The notes under the pieces were generated by a model. The model ran no database searches. It was not told where the DNA came from and saw only the letters and a list, made by a program, of their open reading frames with translations. From Aeromonas sobria (GTDB lineage: Bacteria > Pseudomonadota > Gammaproteobacteria > Enterobacterales > Aeromonadaceae), in NCBI RefSeq assembly GCF_000820145.1, contig NZ_CDBW01000004.1, positions 1 through 64,000 of the forward strand: a stretch of 64,000 nucleotides of DNA. The letters are read 5' to 3'. This document shows positions 17,709 to 27,343 of the stretch, piece after piece. Position 1 is the stretch's first letter, and the number at the start of each line of letters is the position of its first letter. A program made the translations under genes and the position numbers.

Positions 17709-19238
17709 ATGTCAACAGCTAAGAAACCTTTGGTTCTGGTCATCATGGACGGTTGGGGCTATAGCACCAAGCAAGAGCACAACGCCGTCGCTGCCGCCAA
17801 GACTCCCAACCTCGATCGTCTGGCCCGTGACTACACCAGCACCCTGATCTCCGGCTCCGGCTTGGATGTCGGTCTGCCAGATGGCCAGATGGGTAACTCC
17901 GAAGTGGGCCACGTCAACATCGGCGCCGGTCGCATCGTCTATCAGGAGCTGACCCGCATCTCCAAAGACATTAAAGATGGCGACTTCTTCCAGAACGTCG
18001 AGCTGGCCAAGGCTGTTGATGCTGCCGTGACCAACGGCAAAGCCGTCCACATCATGGGCCTGATGTCTCCGGGTGGCGTACACAGCCACGAAGAGCACAT
18101 CATGGGCATGATCGAAATGGCCGCCAAGCGTGGCGCCGAGAAGATCTACCTGCACGCCTTCCTGGATGGCCGTGACGTTCCGCCGCGCTCCGCCCAGTCC
18201 TCCATCGAGCTGTTCGACGCCCTGTTCGCCAAGCTGGGCAAGGGTCGTTTCGCCTCCATGATCGGCCGTTACTTCGCCATGGACCGTGACAACCGCTGGG
18301 ATCGCGTGCAGCAAGCCTATGACCTGATGACTCAGGGTAAAGGCGAGTTCACCGCCAACAGCGCCACTGAAGCGCTGGCTGCCGGCTATGCCCGTGACGA
18401 GAACGACGAATTCGTCAAGGCCACCCGTATCGGCGAAGCTGCACCGATGGAAGACGGCGATGCGCTGATTTTCATGAACTTCCGTGCCGACCGCGCCCGT
18501 GAAATCACCCGCGCCTTCGTGGATGCCGACTTCACCGGTTTCGCCCGTGCCGTTGAGCCAAAGCTGAACTTCGTGATGCTGACCGAATATGCGGCCGACA
18601 TCAAAACTGCCTGTGCCTATCCGCCGACTGCCCTGGTCAACACCCTGGGTGAGTGGCTGGCCAAGCAGGGCAAGACCCAGCTGCGCATCTCCGAAACCGA
18701 GAAGTACGCGCACGTCACCTTCTTCTTCAACGGTGGCGAAGAGTCCTGCTTCACCGGCGAAGATCGCGAGATCGTAGCCAGCCCGAAAGTGGCTACCTAC
18801 GACCTGCAGCCGGAAATGAGCTCCGAAGAGCTGACCGACAAGCTGGTTGCAGCCATCAAGAGCGGCAAGTACGACGTCATCATCTGTAACTACCCCAATG
18901 GCGACATGGTCGGCCACACCGGTGTGTTCGATGCCGCCGTCAAAGCCTGTGAAGCCGTTGACCACTGTGTTGGCCGCGTCACCGAAGCCCTGCGCGAAGT
19001 GGGTGGCGAGTGCCTGATCACCGCCGACCACGGCAACGCCGAGAAGATGCAGGATGAAGAGACCGGTCAGGCCCACACCGCCCACACCAGTCTGCCAGTG
19101 CCGCTTATCTATGTCGGTCGCAAAGCCGAGGTCGCTGAAGGCGGCAAACTGTCCGATCTGGCCCCCACCATGCTGACCCTGATGGGTCTGCCGGTGCCGC
19201 CGGAAATGACTGGTAAGCCCCTGATGATTCTGAAATAA
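17709..19238 (+). CDS. gpmI: 2,3-bisphosphoglycerate-independent phosphoglycerate mutase
   Basis: GpmI interconverts 3- and 2-phosphoglycerate in glycolysis and gluconeogenesis using two metal ions and a phosphoserine. The 509-residue protein shows the metal-binding start VIMDGWG, the catalytic Ser in [17 protein letters not shown], and the later metal ligands in GDMVGHTG and TADHGNAE. Length and motifs match E. coli GpmM throughout. The envC gene follows after 9 bases, as in E. coli. Confidence 0.98.
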   Translation: MSTAKKPLVLVIMDGWGYSTKQEHNAVAAAKTPNLDRLARDYTSTLISGSGLDVGLPDGQMGNSEVGHVNIGAGRIVYQELTRISKDIKDGDFFQNVELAKAVDAAVTNGKAVHIMGLMSPGGVHSHEEHIMGMIEMAAKRGAEKIYLHAFLDGRDVPPRSAQSSIELFDALFAKLGKGRFASMIGRYFAMDRDNRWDRVQQAYDLMTQGKGEFTANSATEALAAGYARDENDEFVKATRIGEAAPMEDGDALIFMNFRADRAREITRAFVDADFTGFARAVEPKLNFVMLTEYAADIKTACAYPPTALVNTLGEWLAKQGKTQLRISETEKYAHVTFFFNGGEESCFTGEDREIVASPKVATYDLQPEMSSEELTDKLVAAIKSGKYDVIICNYPNGDMVGHTGVFDAAVKACEAVDHCVGRVTEALREVGGECLITADHGNAEKMQDEETGQAHTAHTSLPVPLIYVGRKAEVAEGGKLSDLAPTMLTLMGLPVPPEMTGKPLMILK

Positions 19239-19247
19239 TCCGTCCCC

Positions 19248-20651
19248 ATGCGGGGATGCGAAGTTATTTCACAGAAAACCAGTCGCGTCGGCCTGTTGGC
19301 CGGCGCGCTGTTTTTTTGTCTGTCGTTTGGCGCCAGTCAGGCTGTTGCCGCCAATCAGCAGCTGGGCGCCATGCAGTCCCAGATCAAAGAGCAACAGAAG
19401 ACCATCAAGCTCAGCAAAGAGGAGCTTGCCAAGCTCAATACCCAACTCAAAGCTGACGAGCAGGCTATCTCGACGGCCGCCGCCAAGCTCAACCAGACCA
19501 AGCAGCAACTGCAGCAGAACCAGCAGAAGCTGGCGACCCTGCAAAAAGACAAGCTGGGGCTGGAACAACAAGCCAAACATCAAAAGCAATTGCTGGCCAA
19601 ACAGGCGGAAAGCGCCTTTCTGGCGGGCAACCACGACTACCTCAAACTGCTGCTCAACCAGCAGGACCCGGCCAAACTGAGCCGCTCCCTCGACTACTAC
19701 GACTACCTCAACAAGGCACGCATCGAGGCCATTGACGCCCTGCGCGCCACCCACGACAAGCTGGCGAAAAACCAGCGGGCCACCAAAGAGACCGAAACCA
19801 GACTGCAATCTCTGCTCGGCGAGCAGCAAGAGCACCACCAGACCCTGCTGGCCAGCCAGCAGAGCCGGGCCAAGGTGCGTAACCAGCTGCAGCAATCGGT
19901 ACAGGATGATGAACAGAAGCTCACCAAGCTGGTCAAGGCGGAGAAAGCGCTGAAAGCCCGACTGGAAGAGCTGCGCCGCAAGCGCGAAGAACAGGAGCGC
20001 CGTGAACGGGCCGAGCGGGAACGCCTTGCCAAGTTGAAAGCAGAGCAAGAACGCCAGCGCCGTCTCGAGGCGCAACGTCTGGCCGCCGAACAGAAGCGAA
20101 TTGCCGAACAACAGCGGATCGCGGCGCAACAGCAGAAGATCGGCGAACAGCAACGGCTCGCCGCCGAGCAGCAGAAAGTCGCCAAGCAACAGAACCGGGT
20201 AGCGGAACAGCAAGCAGCCGCGCGTAACAGCGCCAAGGCCAGTACTGGCGGCTACGGTGGCCTTAGCACCCATGGCAGCCTGCGCTGGCCGGTACAGGGG
20301 CCGATCCTTATCTCCTACGGTTCACCACGCACCGCCCAGCTCAAGTGGAAGGGCACTTTGATCGGTGCCAGTGAAGGGACCCAGGTCAAGGCGGTGGCAG
20401 CCGGTCAGGTGGTGTACGCCGATTGGCTGGATGGCTTCGGTATGCTGCTGGTGATCGACCACGGTAAGGGCTACATGAGCCTCTATGGTCACAATCAGTC
20501 GCTGCTGCGCCAAGTGGGTCAGAATGTGGAACAGGGTGAACCGGTGGCACTGGTGGGTGACAGTGGTGGCCAGGACAGACCGGGCCTCTACTTCGAGATT
20601 CGCCATCAAGGCGAAGCCATCAACCCGACCAAGTGGCTGGCCAAGGGTTGA
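19248..20651 (+). CDS. envC: murein hydrolase activator EnvC
   Basis: EnvC is a periplasmic divisome factor that activates the amidases AmiA and AmiB at the septum. The 467-residue product has an N-terminal signal sequence (cleavage near Ala34-Ala35), a long coiled coil (about residues 36-325; Gln, Lys, Arg and Glu rich, with many EQQRIAAQQQ-like repeats) and a C-terminal LytM/M23 domain (about 350-465). The LytM zinc ligands are absent (for example LYFEIRHQG where active enzymes have HxH), as expected of an activator. The ATG sits in a small palindrome (CCCCATGCGGGG) without a clear ribosome binding site, 9 bases after gpmI, so translation may depend on coupling. Confidence 0.93.
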   Translation: MRGCEVISQKTSRVGLLAGALFFCLSFGASQAVAANQQLGAMQSQIKEQQKTIKLSKEELAKLNTQLKADEQAISTAAAKLNQTKQQLQQNQQKLATLQKDKLGLEQQAKHQKQLLAKQAESAFLAGNHDYLKLLLNQQDPAKLSRSLDYYDYLNKARIEAIDALRATHDKLAKNQRATKETETRLQSLLGEQQEHHQTLLASQQSRAKVRNQLQQSVQDDEQKLTKLVKAEKALKARLEELRRKREEQERRERAERERLAKLKAEQERQRRLEAQRLAAEQKRIAEQQRIAAQQQKIGEQQRLAAEQQKVAKQQNRVAEQQAAARNSAKASTGGYGGLSTHGSLRWPVQGPILISYGSPRTAQLKWKGTLIGASEGTQVKAVAAGQVVYADWLDGFGMLLVIDHGKGYMSLYGHNQSLLRQVGQNVEQGEPVALVGDSGGQDRPGLYFEIRHQGEAINPTKWLAKG

Positions 20652-20688
20652 GTTAACCAGACCGACAAGCGCGTCATACGCTCACTAC

Positions 20689-20720
20689 AAAAAGCCTGCA
20701 TCACGCAGGCTTTGTCGTTT
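20689..20720. terminator. bidirectional terminator between envC and qnr
   Basis: AAAGCCTGC and GCAGGCTTT pair around ATCAC. T-rich bases follow on the plus strand and a run of A precedes, so it can serve both converging genes. Confidence 0.8.
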
Positions 20721-20782
20721 CAGGAGCGCCGCCACTCACTGTCGGTCCCATTTGATGAAAAATTACCTATTTTTCGGTCCAC

Positions 20783-21433
20783 TCAGGGGAAGACGACCAG
20801 ACCGATCTGCTCCAGCAACATCTGCTGCTGATCCTCGTTGATCTGCACTCCCTGCAGGTCGACCCGGCGCAGATCCAGCCCCGGCAGATCGCACTGGCGC
20901 AGATCGCAGCCCTGCAATTTGAAGCTGGTCCACTCGATCTGGCCAAACTCGGAACCGCTAAGGTCTGAGCCCACCAGCGAGGCGCCGAACAGGTTGGCCC
21001 CCTGCCAGCGGTTGCCGGTCAGCTCGCACTTTTCCAGCAGGCAGCCCTCGAAGCTGGCGTAGCTGAAGTTGTTGTCGGTCAGATGGGCCTCGCAGAAGTA
21101 GCTTTTGGCGGTGATCTGGTTGGCAAAGCTGGCGTGGCCGAAGTTGATGCCGACCGCCTGACAATCGCGCATCTCCAACCCCAGACACTGGCTGCGGCTG
21201 CAATCGGCCATGGTGAGATCGCAACGAAGAAAGCTGGTCTCCCGCAGGTCGCAGCCCTGTAACAAACAGCCCCGCTCGCTCTCCCGATCGTAGAAGCTGC
21301 AATCGATGAAACGGCTATCGCTCAGATCCAGCCAAGAGAAGTTGCAGCCGATAAAGCGGCACTCCGAGAACTGCTCCCCCTCCACATCCTGCTGCTCGAA
21401 CCGGACATCCACAAACTGCTTGCCTCTGATCAT
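20783..21433 (-). CDS. qnr: Qnr-family pentapeptide repeat protein
   Basis: This 216-residue protein consists almost entirely of pentapeptide repeats of the A(D/N)LXX type, forming a right-handed beta helix that mimics DNA and protects gyrase and topoisomerase IV from quinolones. It aligns along its length with plasmid Qnr proteins: FCEAHLTDNNFSYASFEGC, LEKCELTGNRWQGANLFGAS and the C-terminal LLEQIGLVVFP. Two short loops interrupt the helix (near DRESERGC and AKSYFCEAH). AGAGGAG lies 6 bases before the ATG. I found no LexA-like palindrome in the short upstream gap. As a chromosomal copy in an aquatic host it may be ancestral; resistance cannot be inferred from its presence alone. Confidence 0.9.
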   Translation of the reverse strand: MIRGKQFVDVRFEQQDVEGEQFSECRFIGCNFSWLDLSDSRFIDCSFYDRESERGCLLQGCDLRETSFLRCDLTMADCSRSQCLGLEMRDCQAVGINFGHASFANQITAKSYFCEAHLTDNNFSYASFEGCLLEKCELTGNRWQGANLFGASLVGSDLSGSEFGQIEWTSFKLQGCDLRQCDLPGLDLRRVDLQGVQINEDQQQMLLEQIGLVVFP

Positions 21434-21489
21434 CGAAAACTCCTCTTACTACGGTTTCATATGCTGACTTTGTCGGCCGAAAACGGTAA

Positions 21490-21503
21490 TGTTACATGTA
21501 ACA
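21490..21503. promoter_or_regulatory. GntR operator at gntR
   Basis: TGTTACATGTAACA is a perfect palindrome closely related to the GTTACCGGTAAC sites before gntK at 25669-25694. It sits just ahead of the chosen gntR start, which suggests autoregulation. Confidence 0.7.
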
Positions 21504-21521
21504 TCCATGCTGGACACCCCG

Positions 21522-22529
21522 ATGAACACCACCCGCAAGCGCCGCCCCACCCTGCAAGATATCGCCGACCAGACTGGCGTGACCAAGATGACTGTCAGCC
21601 GCTATCTGCGCGACCCGCAAACAGTGGCGGAAGGTACCCGCGAGCGGATCGCAGCGGTGGTGGAAGAGCTGGGCTATATCCCCAACCGGGCGCCGGACAT
21701 TCTCTCCAACGCCACCAGCAAGGCGATCGGTATCCTGATCCCCTCCCTCTCCAATCAGGTCTTCTCGGCGGTGATCCACGGCATCGAATCGGTCACCCGC
21801 CCTGCCGGGTATCAAACCCTGCTAGCGCACTACAGTTACAGTCCGGAACGAGAGGAGGAACAGATCGCGTCGCTGCTCTCCTATCATGTTGATGGCCTGA
21901 TCCTCTCAGACAGCCAACACACCGAGCGCACCCGCAAGATGATCGCCACCGCTGGCATTCCGGTGGTCGAAACCATGGATCTGCCACCCAATCCCATCGA
22001 CATGGTGGTCGGCATGGATCACCGGGCCGCGGCCCGGGCCATGGTATCAGAGATGCTGCGCCGGGGCAGGCGTCAGGTGGTCTATCTGGGGGCCCGGCTC
22101 GACGTGCGAACCCAGCTGCGGATGGAGGGCTATTATCAGGCGATGGCTGACTTCGGCCTCACTGGTCAGCATCTGCTGACCGAACAGTCCTCCACCTTTA
22201 CCCTCGGCGGCGAGCTGCTGGATCAGGCGTTGGTGCGCTATCCCGACCTCGACGGCCTGTTCTGCACCAACGATGATCTGGCGGTCGGCGCCCTGCTGCA
22301 GTGCCAGGCAAAGTGGATCCCGGTGCCACAACAGATCGCCATCGCCGGTAGCAATGCCCTCGATATCGGCCACGCCATGACCCCCAAACTGGCCAGTATT
22401 GCCACCCCGCGGGAAGCGATCGGCATGGAGGCAGCCACCATGCTGCTGGCCCGTCTCAGCGGCCAGCCACAGACCGAGACACGCAAAGATATCGGCTTCT
22501 CCCTCTATCTGGGAGAAAGCTTGGGCTAA
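21522..22529 (+). CDS. gntR: gluconate operon repressor, LacI family
   Basis: GntR represses gluconate uptake and catabolism until gluconate binds. The protein has a LacI-type helix-turn-helix (LQDIADQTGVTKMTVSRYLRD, then YIPNRAPDILSNATSKAIG) and a periplasmic-binding-type effector domain (YLGARLDVRTQLRMEGYYQAM, FCTNDDLAVGALLQCQ). It is close to E. coli GntR over its whole length. Two in-frame ATGs lie upstream (21489, 21507), but the first falls within the operator palindrome and the family starts just before RKRRPTLQD, so 21522 (335 residues) is preferred; the start is not certain. Confidence 0.93.
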   Translation: MNTTRKRRPTLQDIADQTGVTKMTVSRYLRDPQTVAEGTRERIAAVVEELGYIPNRAPDILSNATSKAIGILIPSLSNQVFSAVIHGIESVTRPAGYQTLLAHYSYSPEREEEQIASLLSYHVDGLILSDSQHTERTRKMIATAGIPVVETMDLPPNPIDMVVGMDHRAAARAMVSEMLRRGRRQVVYLGARLDVRTQLRMEGYYQAMADFGLTGQHLLTEQSSTFTLGGELLDQALVRYPDLDGLFCTNDDLAVGALLQCQAKWIPVPQQIAIAGSNALDIGHAMTPKLASIATPREAIGMEAATMLLARLSGQPQTETRKDIGFSLYLGESLG

Positions 22530-22595
22530 TCCCTTCCTGCACCGGTTGGTGTCACGGCGCACTCCCCCCGCATGACCGCCATTAGCCGATAACAG

Positions 22596-22627
22596 AACAG
22601 GCCACCCGAGGGTGGCCTGTTTGATTT
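22596..22627. terminator. bidirectional terminator between gntR and eda
   Basis: AACAGGCCACCC and GGGTGGCCTGTT pair perfectly around GA, followed on the plus strand by TGATTTTT. It serves the converging gntR and gntK-edd-eda units. Confidence 0.88.
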
Positions 22628-22644
22628 TTCTGAATGGCTAGCGC

Positions 22645-23286
22645 TTAGCGTTTAACCATTTCAACCGCAGCGCGGGAGAGGCGAGTCACCTCTTCCCAGT
22701 TGCCGCTCTTGACCGCATCGGCCGGCAACATCCAGGAGCCGCCAACGGTGGCGACGCACTTGAGCGCCAGATAGTCGGCCACGTTGTGTGGGCCGATACC
22801 GCCGGTGGGGCAGAACTTCACCTGGGGCAGCGGCGCAGCAATGGCGGAGAGCGCCTTGGTGCCGCCGTTTGCTTCGGCCGGGAAGAACTTCAGGTGGTCG
22901 TAGCCCGCTTCCAGCGCCTGCATCACTTCAGACGGTGTCGCAACGCCCGGGATCAGCGGCGCTGTGCTGTTGGCCGCGTGGGCCAGCAGGGCCGGAGTCA
23001 TCCCCGGGGAGATGACGAAGCGGGCACCGGCGGCAACGGCAGCGTCAAACTGCGCGCAGTTGAGCACGGTACCGGCACCGACCATGGCATCCGGCATCGC
23101 CTTGGCGATGAGGGCGATGGCGTCGAGGGCTACCGGAGTGCGCAGGGTGATTTCGAAGACGGAGATGCCGCCGTCGAGCAGCGCCTTGGCCATCGGCAGG
23201 GCCTGATCCAGCTCGTTGATAACCATCACGGGCACCAGCGGAGAGGCGGCAAACACTTCGGCAGGGGTCACTTTCCAGTTCTGCAT
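22645..23286 (-). CDS. eda: KHG/KDPG aldolase
   Basis: Eda splits 2-keto-3-deoxy-6-phosphogluconate into pyruvate and glyceraldehyde 3-phosphate, the last step of the Entner-Doudoroff pathway. The 213-residue protein carries the catalytic Glu in FEITLRTP, the GAGTVLN segment, and the Schiff-base Lys in [13 protein letters not shown], followed by the phosphate loop PTGGIGPHN. It is 20 bases after edd and completes the gntK-edd-eda operon. Confidence 0.97.
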   Translation of the reverse strand: MQNWKVTPAEVFAASPLVPVMVINELDQALPMAKALLDGGISVFEITLRTPVALDAIALIAKAMPDAMVGAGTVLNCAQFDAAVAAGARFVISPGMTPALLAHAANSTAPLIPGVATPSEVMQALEAGYDHLKFFPAEANGGTKALSAIAAPLPQVKFCPTGGIGPHNVADYLALKCVATVGGSWMLPADAVKSGNWEEVTRLSRAAVEMVKR

Positions 23287-23306
23287 AGCTCTTCCTTAGT
23301 CAGCTC

Positions 23307-25103
23307 TTAATCAAAAATGGTGGCGCCACACTCGGCGCTCGATACTGCGCGACGCATCACGCTAAACAGTTCACGACCCCACCCCTCTTGTTCCAGAGTG
23401 AGGTCAATCTCGGCCTGGGTGCGGCCACTCAAATCAGTCAGGCAGTCGAGGCGACCACTCACTGCATCCACCCGCAGCAGATCGCCATCTTGCAGCAGAC
23501 CGATGGCCCCGCCGTGCAGCGCTTCTGGTGTGATGTGAATGGCAGCCGGGATCTTGCCGGAGGCACCGGAGAGACGGCCATCGGTGACCAGCGCCACCTT
23601 GTGACCCGCCTTCTGCAGGTTGCCGAGCACCGGCATCAGCTTGTGCAGCTCCGGCATGCCGTTGGCGGCCGGGCCGTTGTGGCGCACCACGATAACGGCG
23701 TCCTGATTGAGCTCGCCCGCCTGATAGGCGGCTTCCACCGCATGCTGGGAGGAGAAGACCCGAGCCGGGGCTTCAATCACCCGATATTCGGGGGCGACAG
23801 CAGAGACCTTGACCACGGCGCGGCCCAGATTGCCCGCCAGCAGCTTGGTGCCACCGGTGGCCTGGAACACGCAGCCAGAGAGAGAGAGCACGCTCGCGTC
23901 GCTACTTTCGCCAACCGGCTGCCACAGCAGCTTGCCATCGACCAGCGCCGGGCGGCTGAGGTAATCCTGCATCTCGCCAAACACCGGGGTGGCATCCATG
24001 TGGATCAGCCCATCTTCAGCCAGACGGCGCATCATCCCGGGCACACCGCCCGCCTGCTCGAAGGCGTTGACGTCGGCCGGGCCGTTCGGGTACATGCGCA
24101 CCAGCAGCGGCACCACGTCGGAGAGATCGCTGATGTCATCCCAGGTCAGTACCAGACCGGCCGCGCGGGCCAGCGCCACCATGTGAATGCTGTGGTTGGT
24201 GCTGCCGCCGGAAGCGAGCAGGGCCACCAGACCGTTGACCAGCGAGCGCTCGTCCAGCACTGTGCTGAGCGGGCGATACGCCGGGGATCCCGGGATCATG
24301 GCGCTGATGCGGCGGGCAGCCTCATCGGTGAGGGCACGGCGCAGTTCGCTGTGCGGGTGCACGAAGGCGGAGCCCGGCAGCATCAGGCCCATGGCCTCGA
24401 ACACCAGCTGGTTGGTGTTGGCAGTGCCGTAGAAGGTACAGGTGCCTGCCGCATGGTAGGCGCCGCACTCCATCTCCAGCAGGGCATCGCGACCCACTTC
24501 ACCGGCCGCGTACTGCTGACGCACCTTCACCTTCTCATCGTTGCTGATACCGCTCGCCATCGGGCCGGCAGGAACAAATGCCGTCGGCAGGTGCGCGTGG
24601 GAGAGCGCCCCCATGATCTGGCCCGGCGCAATCTTGTCGCAGATGCCGAGCAGCAGGGTGGCGTCGAAGGTGTTGTGAGAGAGCGATAGCGCGGTCGCCT
24701 GCGCGATCAGATCGCGGGAGAAGAGGGACATGTCCATCCCCGGCTGACCCTGAGTCACCCCATCGCACATGGCGGGCACGCCACCGGCGACCTGGGCGCT
24801 GTGGCCCAGCTCGGCCAGCGCGGCCTTGATCTGGTCCGGATAGCCCTGATAGGGCTGATGGGCACTCAGCATGTCGTTGTAGGCGGTGACGATGCCGACG
24901 TTGGCACGGGTCATGTCGAGAATGCGACCCTTCTCGTCACTGCTGCAGGCAGCCACGGCGTGCGCCAGGTTGCCACAGGCCAGCGCGGCGCGGGTCTTGC
25001 CCTGCTCGGCCTGACGCTGGATACGGGCCAGAAAAGCCTGACGACGGGCGGCACTGCGCTCGCGGATGCGGGCGGTGACGTCGGAAATTACCTGATGAAT
25101 CAT
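23307..25103 (-). CDS. edd: 6-phosphogluconate dehydratase
   Basis: Edd dehydrates 6-phosphogluconate to KDPG. The 598-residue enzyme belongs to the IlvD/Edd family and has Cys residues for an iron-sulfur cluster in VPAMCDGVTQGQPGM, LLLGICDKIAPGQ and AAGTCTFYGTANTNQ. Its later motif TDGRLSGASGKIPAAIH is also typical. Its start overlaps the gntK stop by 4 bases, so translation is coupled. E. coli keeps edd-eda separate from gntK; here they are one unit under GntR. Confidence 0.97.
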   Translation of the reverse strand: MIHQVISDVTARIRERSAARRQAFLARIQRQAEQGKTRAALACGNLAHAVAACSSDEKGRILDMTRANVGIVTAYNDMLSAHQPYQGYPDQIKAALAELGHSAQVAGGVPAMCDGVTQGQPGMDMSLFSRDLIAQATALSLSHNTFDATLLLGICDKIAPGQIMGALSHAHLPTAFVPAGPMASGISNDEKVKVRQQYAAGEVGRDALLEMECGAYHAAGTCTFYGTANTNQLVFEAMGLMLPGSAFVHPHSELRRALTDEAARRISAMIPGSPAYRPLSTVLDERSLVNGLVALLASGGSTNHSIHMVALARAAGLVLTWDDISDLSDVVPLLVRMYPNGPADVNAFEQAGGVPGMMRRLAEDGLIHMDATPVFGEMQDYLSRPALVDGKLLWQPVGESSDASVLSLSGCVFQATGGTKLLAGNLGRAVVKVSAVAPEYRVIEAPARVFSSQHAVEAAYQAGELNQDAVIVVRHNGPAANGMPELHKLMPVLGNLQKAGHKVALVTDGRLSGASGKIPAAIHITPEALHGGAIGLLQDGDLLRVDAVSGRLDCLTDLSGRTQAEIDLTLEQEGWGRELFSVMRRAVSSAECGATIFD

Positions 25104-25609
25104 TGGGCTTGCTCCAATGCAGTGACGGCACGATCAACCACCTGTTCGAAGGTGCCGTCAATATCAATGTGGAATACACCGGCTTCGCCCTCGGGGCGCT
25201 CCAGAGTATCGAACTGACTTTGTACCATGGTTTCCCGCATGAAATGGCCTTTGCGGGCGCGCATCCGCTCGAGGATCAGCGGCTGGCTGCCATCGAGGAA
25301 GATAAAGCTGACCGACTCGTTACCTTCGCGGATCTGGTCACGGTACTGCTTTTTGAGGGCGGAACAGACAATGATGCCGGTCTCGTTCTTCTGTTCGAGA
25401 CTGTAGGCGGCATCGCGGATCCGCTCCAGCCAGGGGGCACGATCCTCATCGTTGAGGGGATTGCCGCCAGCCATCTTCTGGATGTTGGCCTTGGGGTGCA
25501 GATCATCGCCATCAATGAACTTGGCATTTAGCGCCTCGGCTACTTTCAGGCCAACGCTTGATTTGCCGCTGCCACATACACCCATCACGATAATGCACTT
25601 ACCCGCCAT
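25100..25609 (-). CDS. gntK: gluconokinase
   Basis: GntK phosphorylates gluconate to 6-phosphogluconate. The 169-residue enzyme has the P-loop VMGVCGSGKSS at residues 8-18, then FIDGDDLHPKANIQKMAGGNPLND-like substrate residues (split here as FIDGDDLHP and KMAGGNPLND) and the lid segment RKGHFMRETMVQSQFDTLE. It is the first gene of gntK-edd-eda, with two GntR operators 60-85 bases upstream, and it is divergent from the permease gene gntU. Confidence 0.97.
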   Translation of the reverse strand: MAGKCIIVMGVCGSGKSSVGLKVAEALNAKFIDGDDLHPKANIQKMAGGNPLNDEDRAPWLERIRDAAYSLEQKNETGIIVCSALKKQYRDQIREGNESVSFIFLDGSQPLILERMRARKGHFMRETMVQSQFDTLERPEGEAGVFHIDIDGTFEQVVDRAVTALEQAQ

Positions 25610-25668
25610 AATTTGACCTCTGTCCCACTTTTCAAAAAACCAGCTGTTGATGGGTTCTAATCTATCAC

Positions 25669-25694
25669 GTTACCGGTAACATGTTACCGGTAAC
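25669..25694. promoter_or_regulatory. tandem GntR operators between gntK and gntU
   Basis: Two perfect copies of GTTACCGGTAAC (25669-25680 and 25683-25694) lie two bases apart, in the gap shared by the divergent gntK-edd-eda operon and gntU. The sequence matches the known E. coli GntR operator pattern and the related palindrome before gntR. Confidence 0.88.
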
Positions 25695-25852
25695 GCCTGA
25701 AAATGTGAAGTCGGCCACAGACTGAAACTAACACTCGCCGGCCCCGTGCCTGATGCTGCAGACTAGCCATATATACAAATAAATCATAATGTTATGGTTA
25801 GTAATGAGTCCTGCGGCATTGCCACTGAACAACTAACAAGGAACAGAGAACA

Positions 25853-27193
25853 ATGTCGGATATCTCTTTGATCATGACGGCCGCCGGCTCGATCGTGCTG
25901 CTGCTCTTTCTGGTAATGAAGGCCCGGCTCCACGCCGTGGTCGCCCTGATCCTGGTCTCCATGGTGGCGGGTCTCGCAGCTGGCATGAACCCGGCCGATA
26001 TTGCCGCCACCATCCAGAAAGGGATGGGTGGCACCCTCGGCTTCGTCGCCGTGGTGGTGGCGCTGGGCGCCATGTTCGGCAAGGTGATGGAAGTGACCGG
26101 CGCCCTCGACCGGGTGGCGCACACCCTGCTCGGCAAGTTCGGCGTCCAGCGTGCCAACTGGGCCATGGCCCTGACCGGCTTTGTCTGCGCCCTGCCGCTG
26201 TTCTTCGACGTGGCCGTGGTGCTGCTGATTGGCGTCGCCTTCGCCATCGTCCGTCGTGGCGGCGGCAGCGTGGTGAAGATCGGTATCGCCCTGCTGGCGG
26301 GTATCGCCACCTGTCAGGCGTTCCTTATTCCGGCGCCGGGCCCGATCCTGGTGGCGTCCCAGCTGGGTGCCGACTTTGGCTACATGATCCTGTTCGGCCT
26401 GATCGCCGCCGTACCGGCGCTGATCCTGGCAGGCCCGCTGTTCGGTGACTTCATCAGCAAGATCGTCGATGTGCCGCTGCCTGCCGATGCCCAGAACAGC
26501 ATCCACGATGACAGCAAATCCCTGCCCTCCTTCGGGCTGGCGATGGGTCTGATCGGTCTGCCGCTGCTGCTGATCGGCCTCAAGACTATCGTGGGTCGCT
26601 TCGTCGAGACCGGCTCCACCCTGCATAACTGGCTGGAGTTCATCGGTCACCCCTTCACCGCCATCATGGTCGCCTGTCTGGCCGCCTTCTATCTGTTGGG
26701 CATTCGCCGCGGCATGTCCCGTGACGAAGTAATGAGCGTCTGCAACAGCGCCATCCAGCCAGCCGGTGTCATCATCCTGGTGACCGGTGCCGGTGGCGTG
26801 TTCAAGCAGGTACTGGTGGATTCCGGCGTGGGCGCTGCCCTTGGCAACATGCTGGCTGACTCTGGTCTGCCCATAGTCGCGCTGGCCTTCATTCTGGCGG
26901 CCGCGGTGCGGGTGATTCAGGGCTCCGCCACCGTCGCCATGCTGACTGCCTGTGGCTTGGTGCTGCCGATGCTGGAACCCCTTGGCCTGAACGGTGCCCA
27001 GCTGGCGGCTGTCACCATCGCCATCGGCGGCGGCTCCATCGTGCTCTCCCACGTCAACGACTCCGGTTTCTGGCTGGCCAACCGCTACCTTGGCCTCACC
27101 GAAAAGCAGACCCTGCAAACCTGGACCGTGATGGAAACCATCATCGGCACCACCGGTGGTGTGATGGCGATGATCATCTACAGCTTCCTCTGA
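25853..27193 (+). CDS. gntU: gluconate permease, GntP family (GntU-like)
   Basis: This 446-residue inner-membrane carrier has about 12-14 hydrophobic segments and is co-linear with E. coli GntU (same length), including GMGGTLGFVAVVVALGAMFG, ALPLFFDVAVVLL, GAGGVFKQVLVDSGVG and IVLSHVNDSGFWL. It imports gluconate with protons, feeding GntK. AAGGAA lies upstream of the ATG. It is divergent from gntK across the operators and ends at a strong terminator. GntT-like affinity cannot be excluded. Confidence 0.94.
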   Translation: MSDISLIMTAAGSIVLLLFLVMKARLHAVVALILVSMVAGLAAGMNPADIAATIQKGMGGTLGFVAVVVALGAMFGKVMEVTGALDRVAHTLLGKFGVQRANWAMALTGFVCALPLFFDVAVVLLIGVAFAIVRRGGGSVVKIGIALLAGIATCQAFLIPAPGPILVASQLGADFGYMILFGLIAAVPALILAGPLFGDFISKIVDVPLPADAQNSIHDDSKSLPSFGLAMGLIGLPLLLIGLKTIVGRFVETGSTLHNWLEFIGHPFTAIMVACLAAFYLLGIRRGMSRDEVMSVCNSAIQPAGVIILVTGAGGVFKQVLVDSGVGAALGNMLADSGLPIVALAFILAAAVRVIQGSATVAMLTACGLVLPMLEPLGLNGAQLAAVTIAIGGGSIVLSHVNDSGFWLANRYLGLTEKQTLQTWTVMETIIGTTGGVMAMIIYSFL

Positions 27194-27211
27194 TAAGAGG
27201 TAAAAGCTGAC

Positions 27212-27240
27212 AAAAAGGCCTCACTTGTGAGGCCTTTTTC
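27212..27240 (+). terminator. terminator of gntU
   Basis: AAAAAGGCCTCA, CTTG and TGAGGCCTTTTT form a 12-bp stem ending in a T tract, 18 bases past the gntU stop. Confidence 0.92.
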
Positions 27241-27343
27241 ATCTTTCTGACGATTCTTGCTTTGGCCCAGAGGGCGAGATTGCTAGAATCGCCTATTCAT
27301 CGCTCCGAGCGGAACGCTTAATCCCGTGATTTCAGGTTTATCT

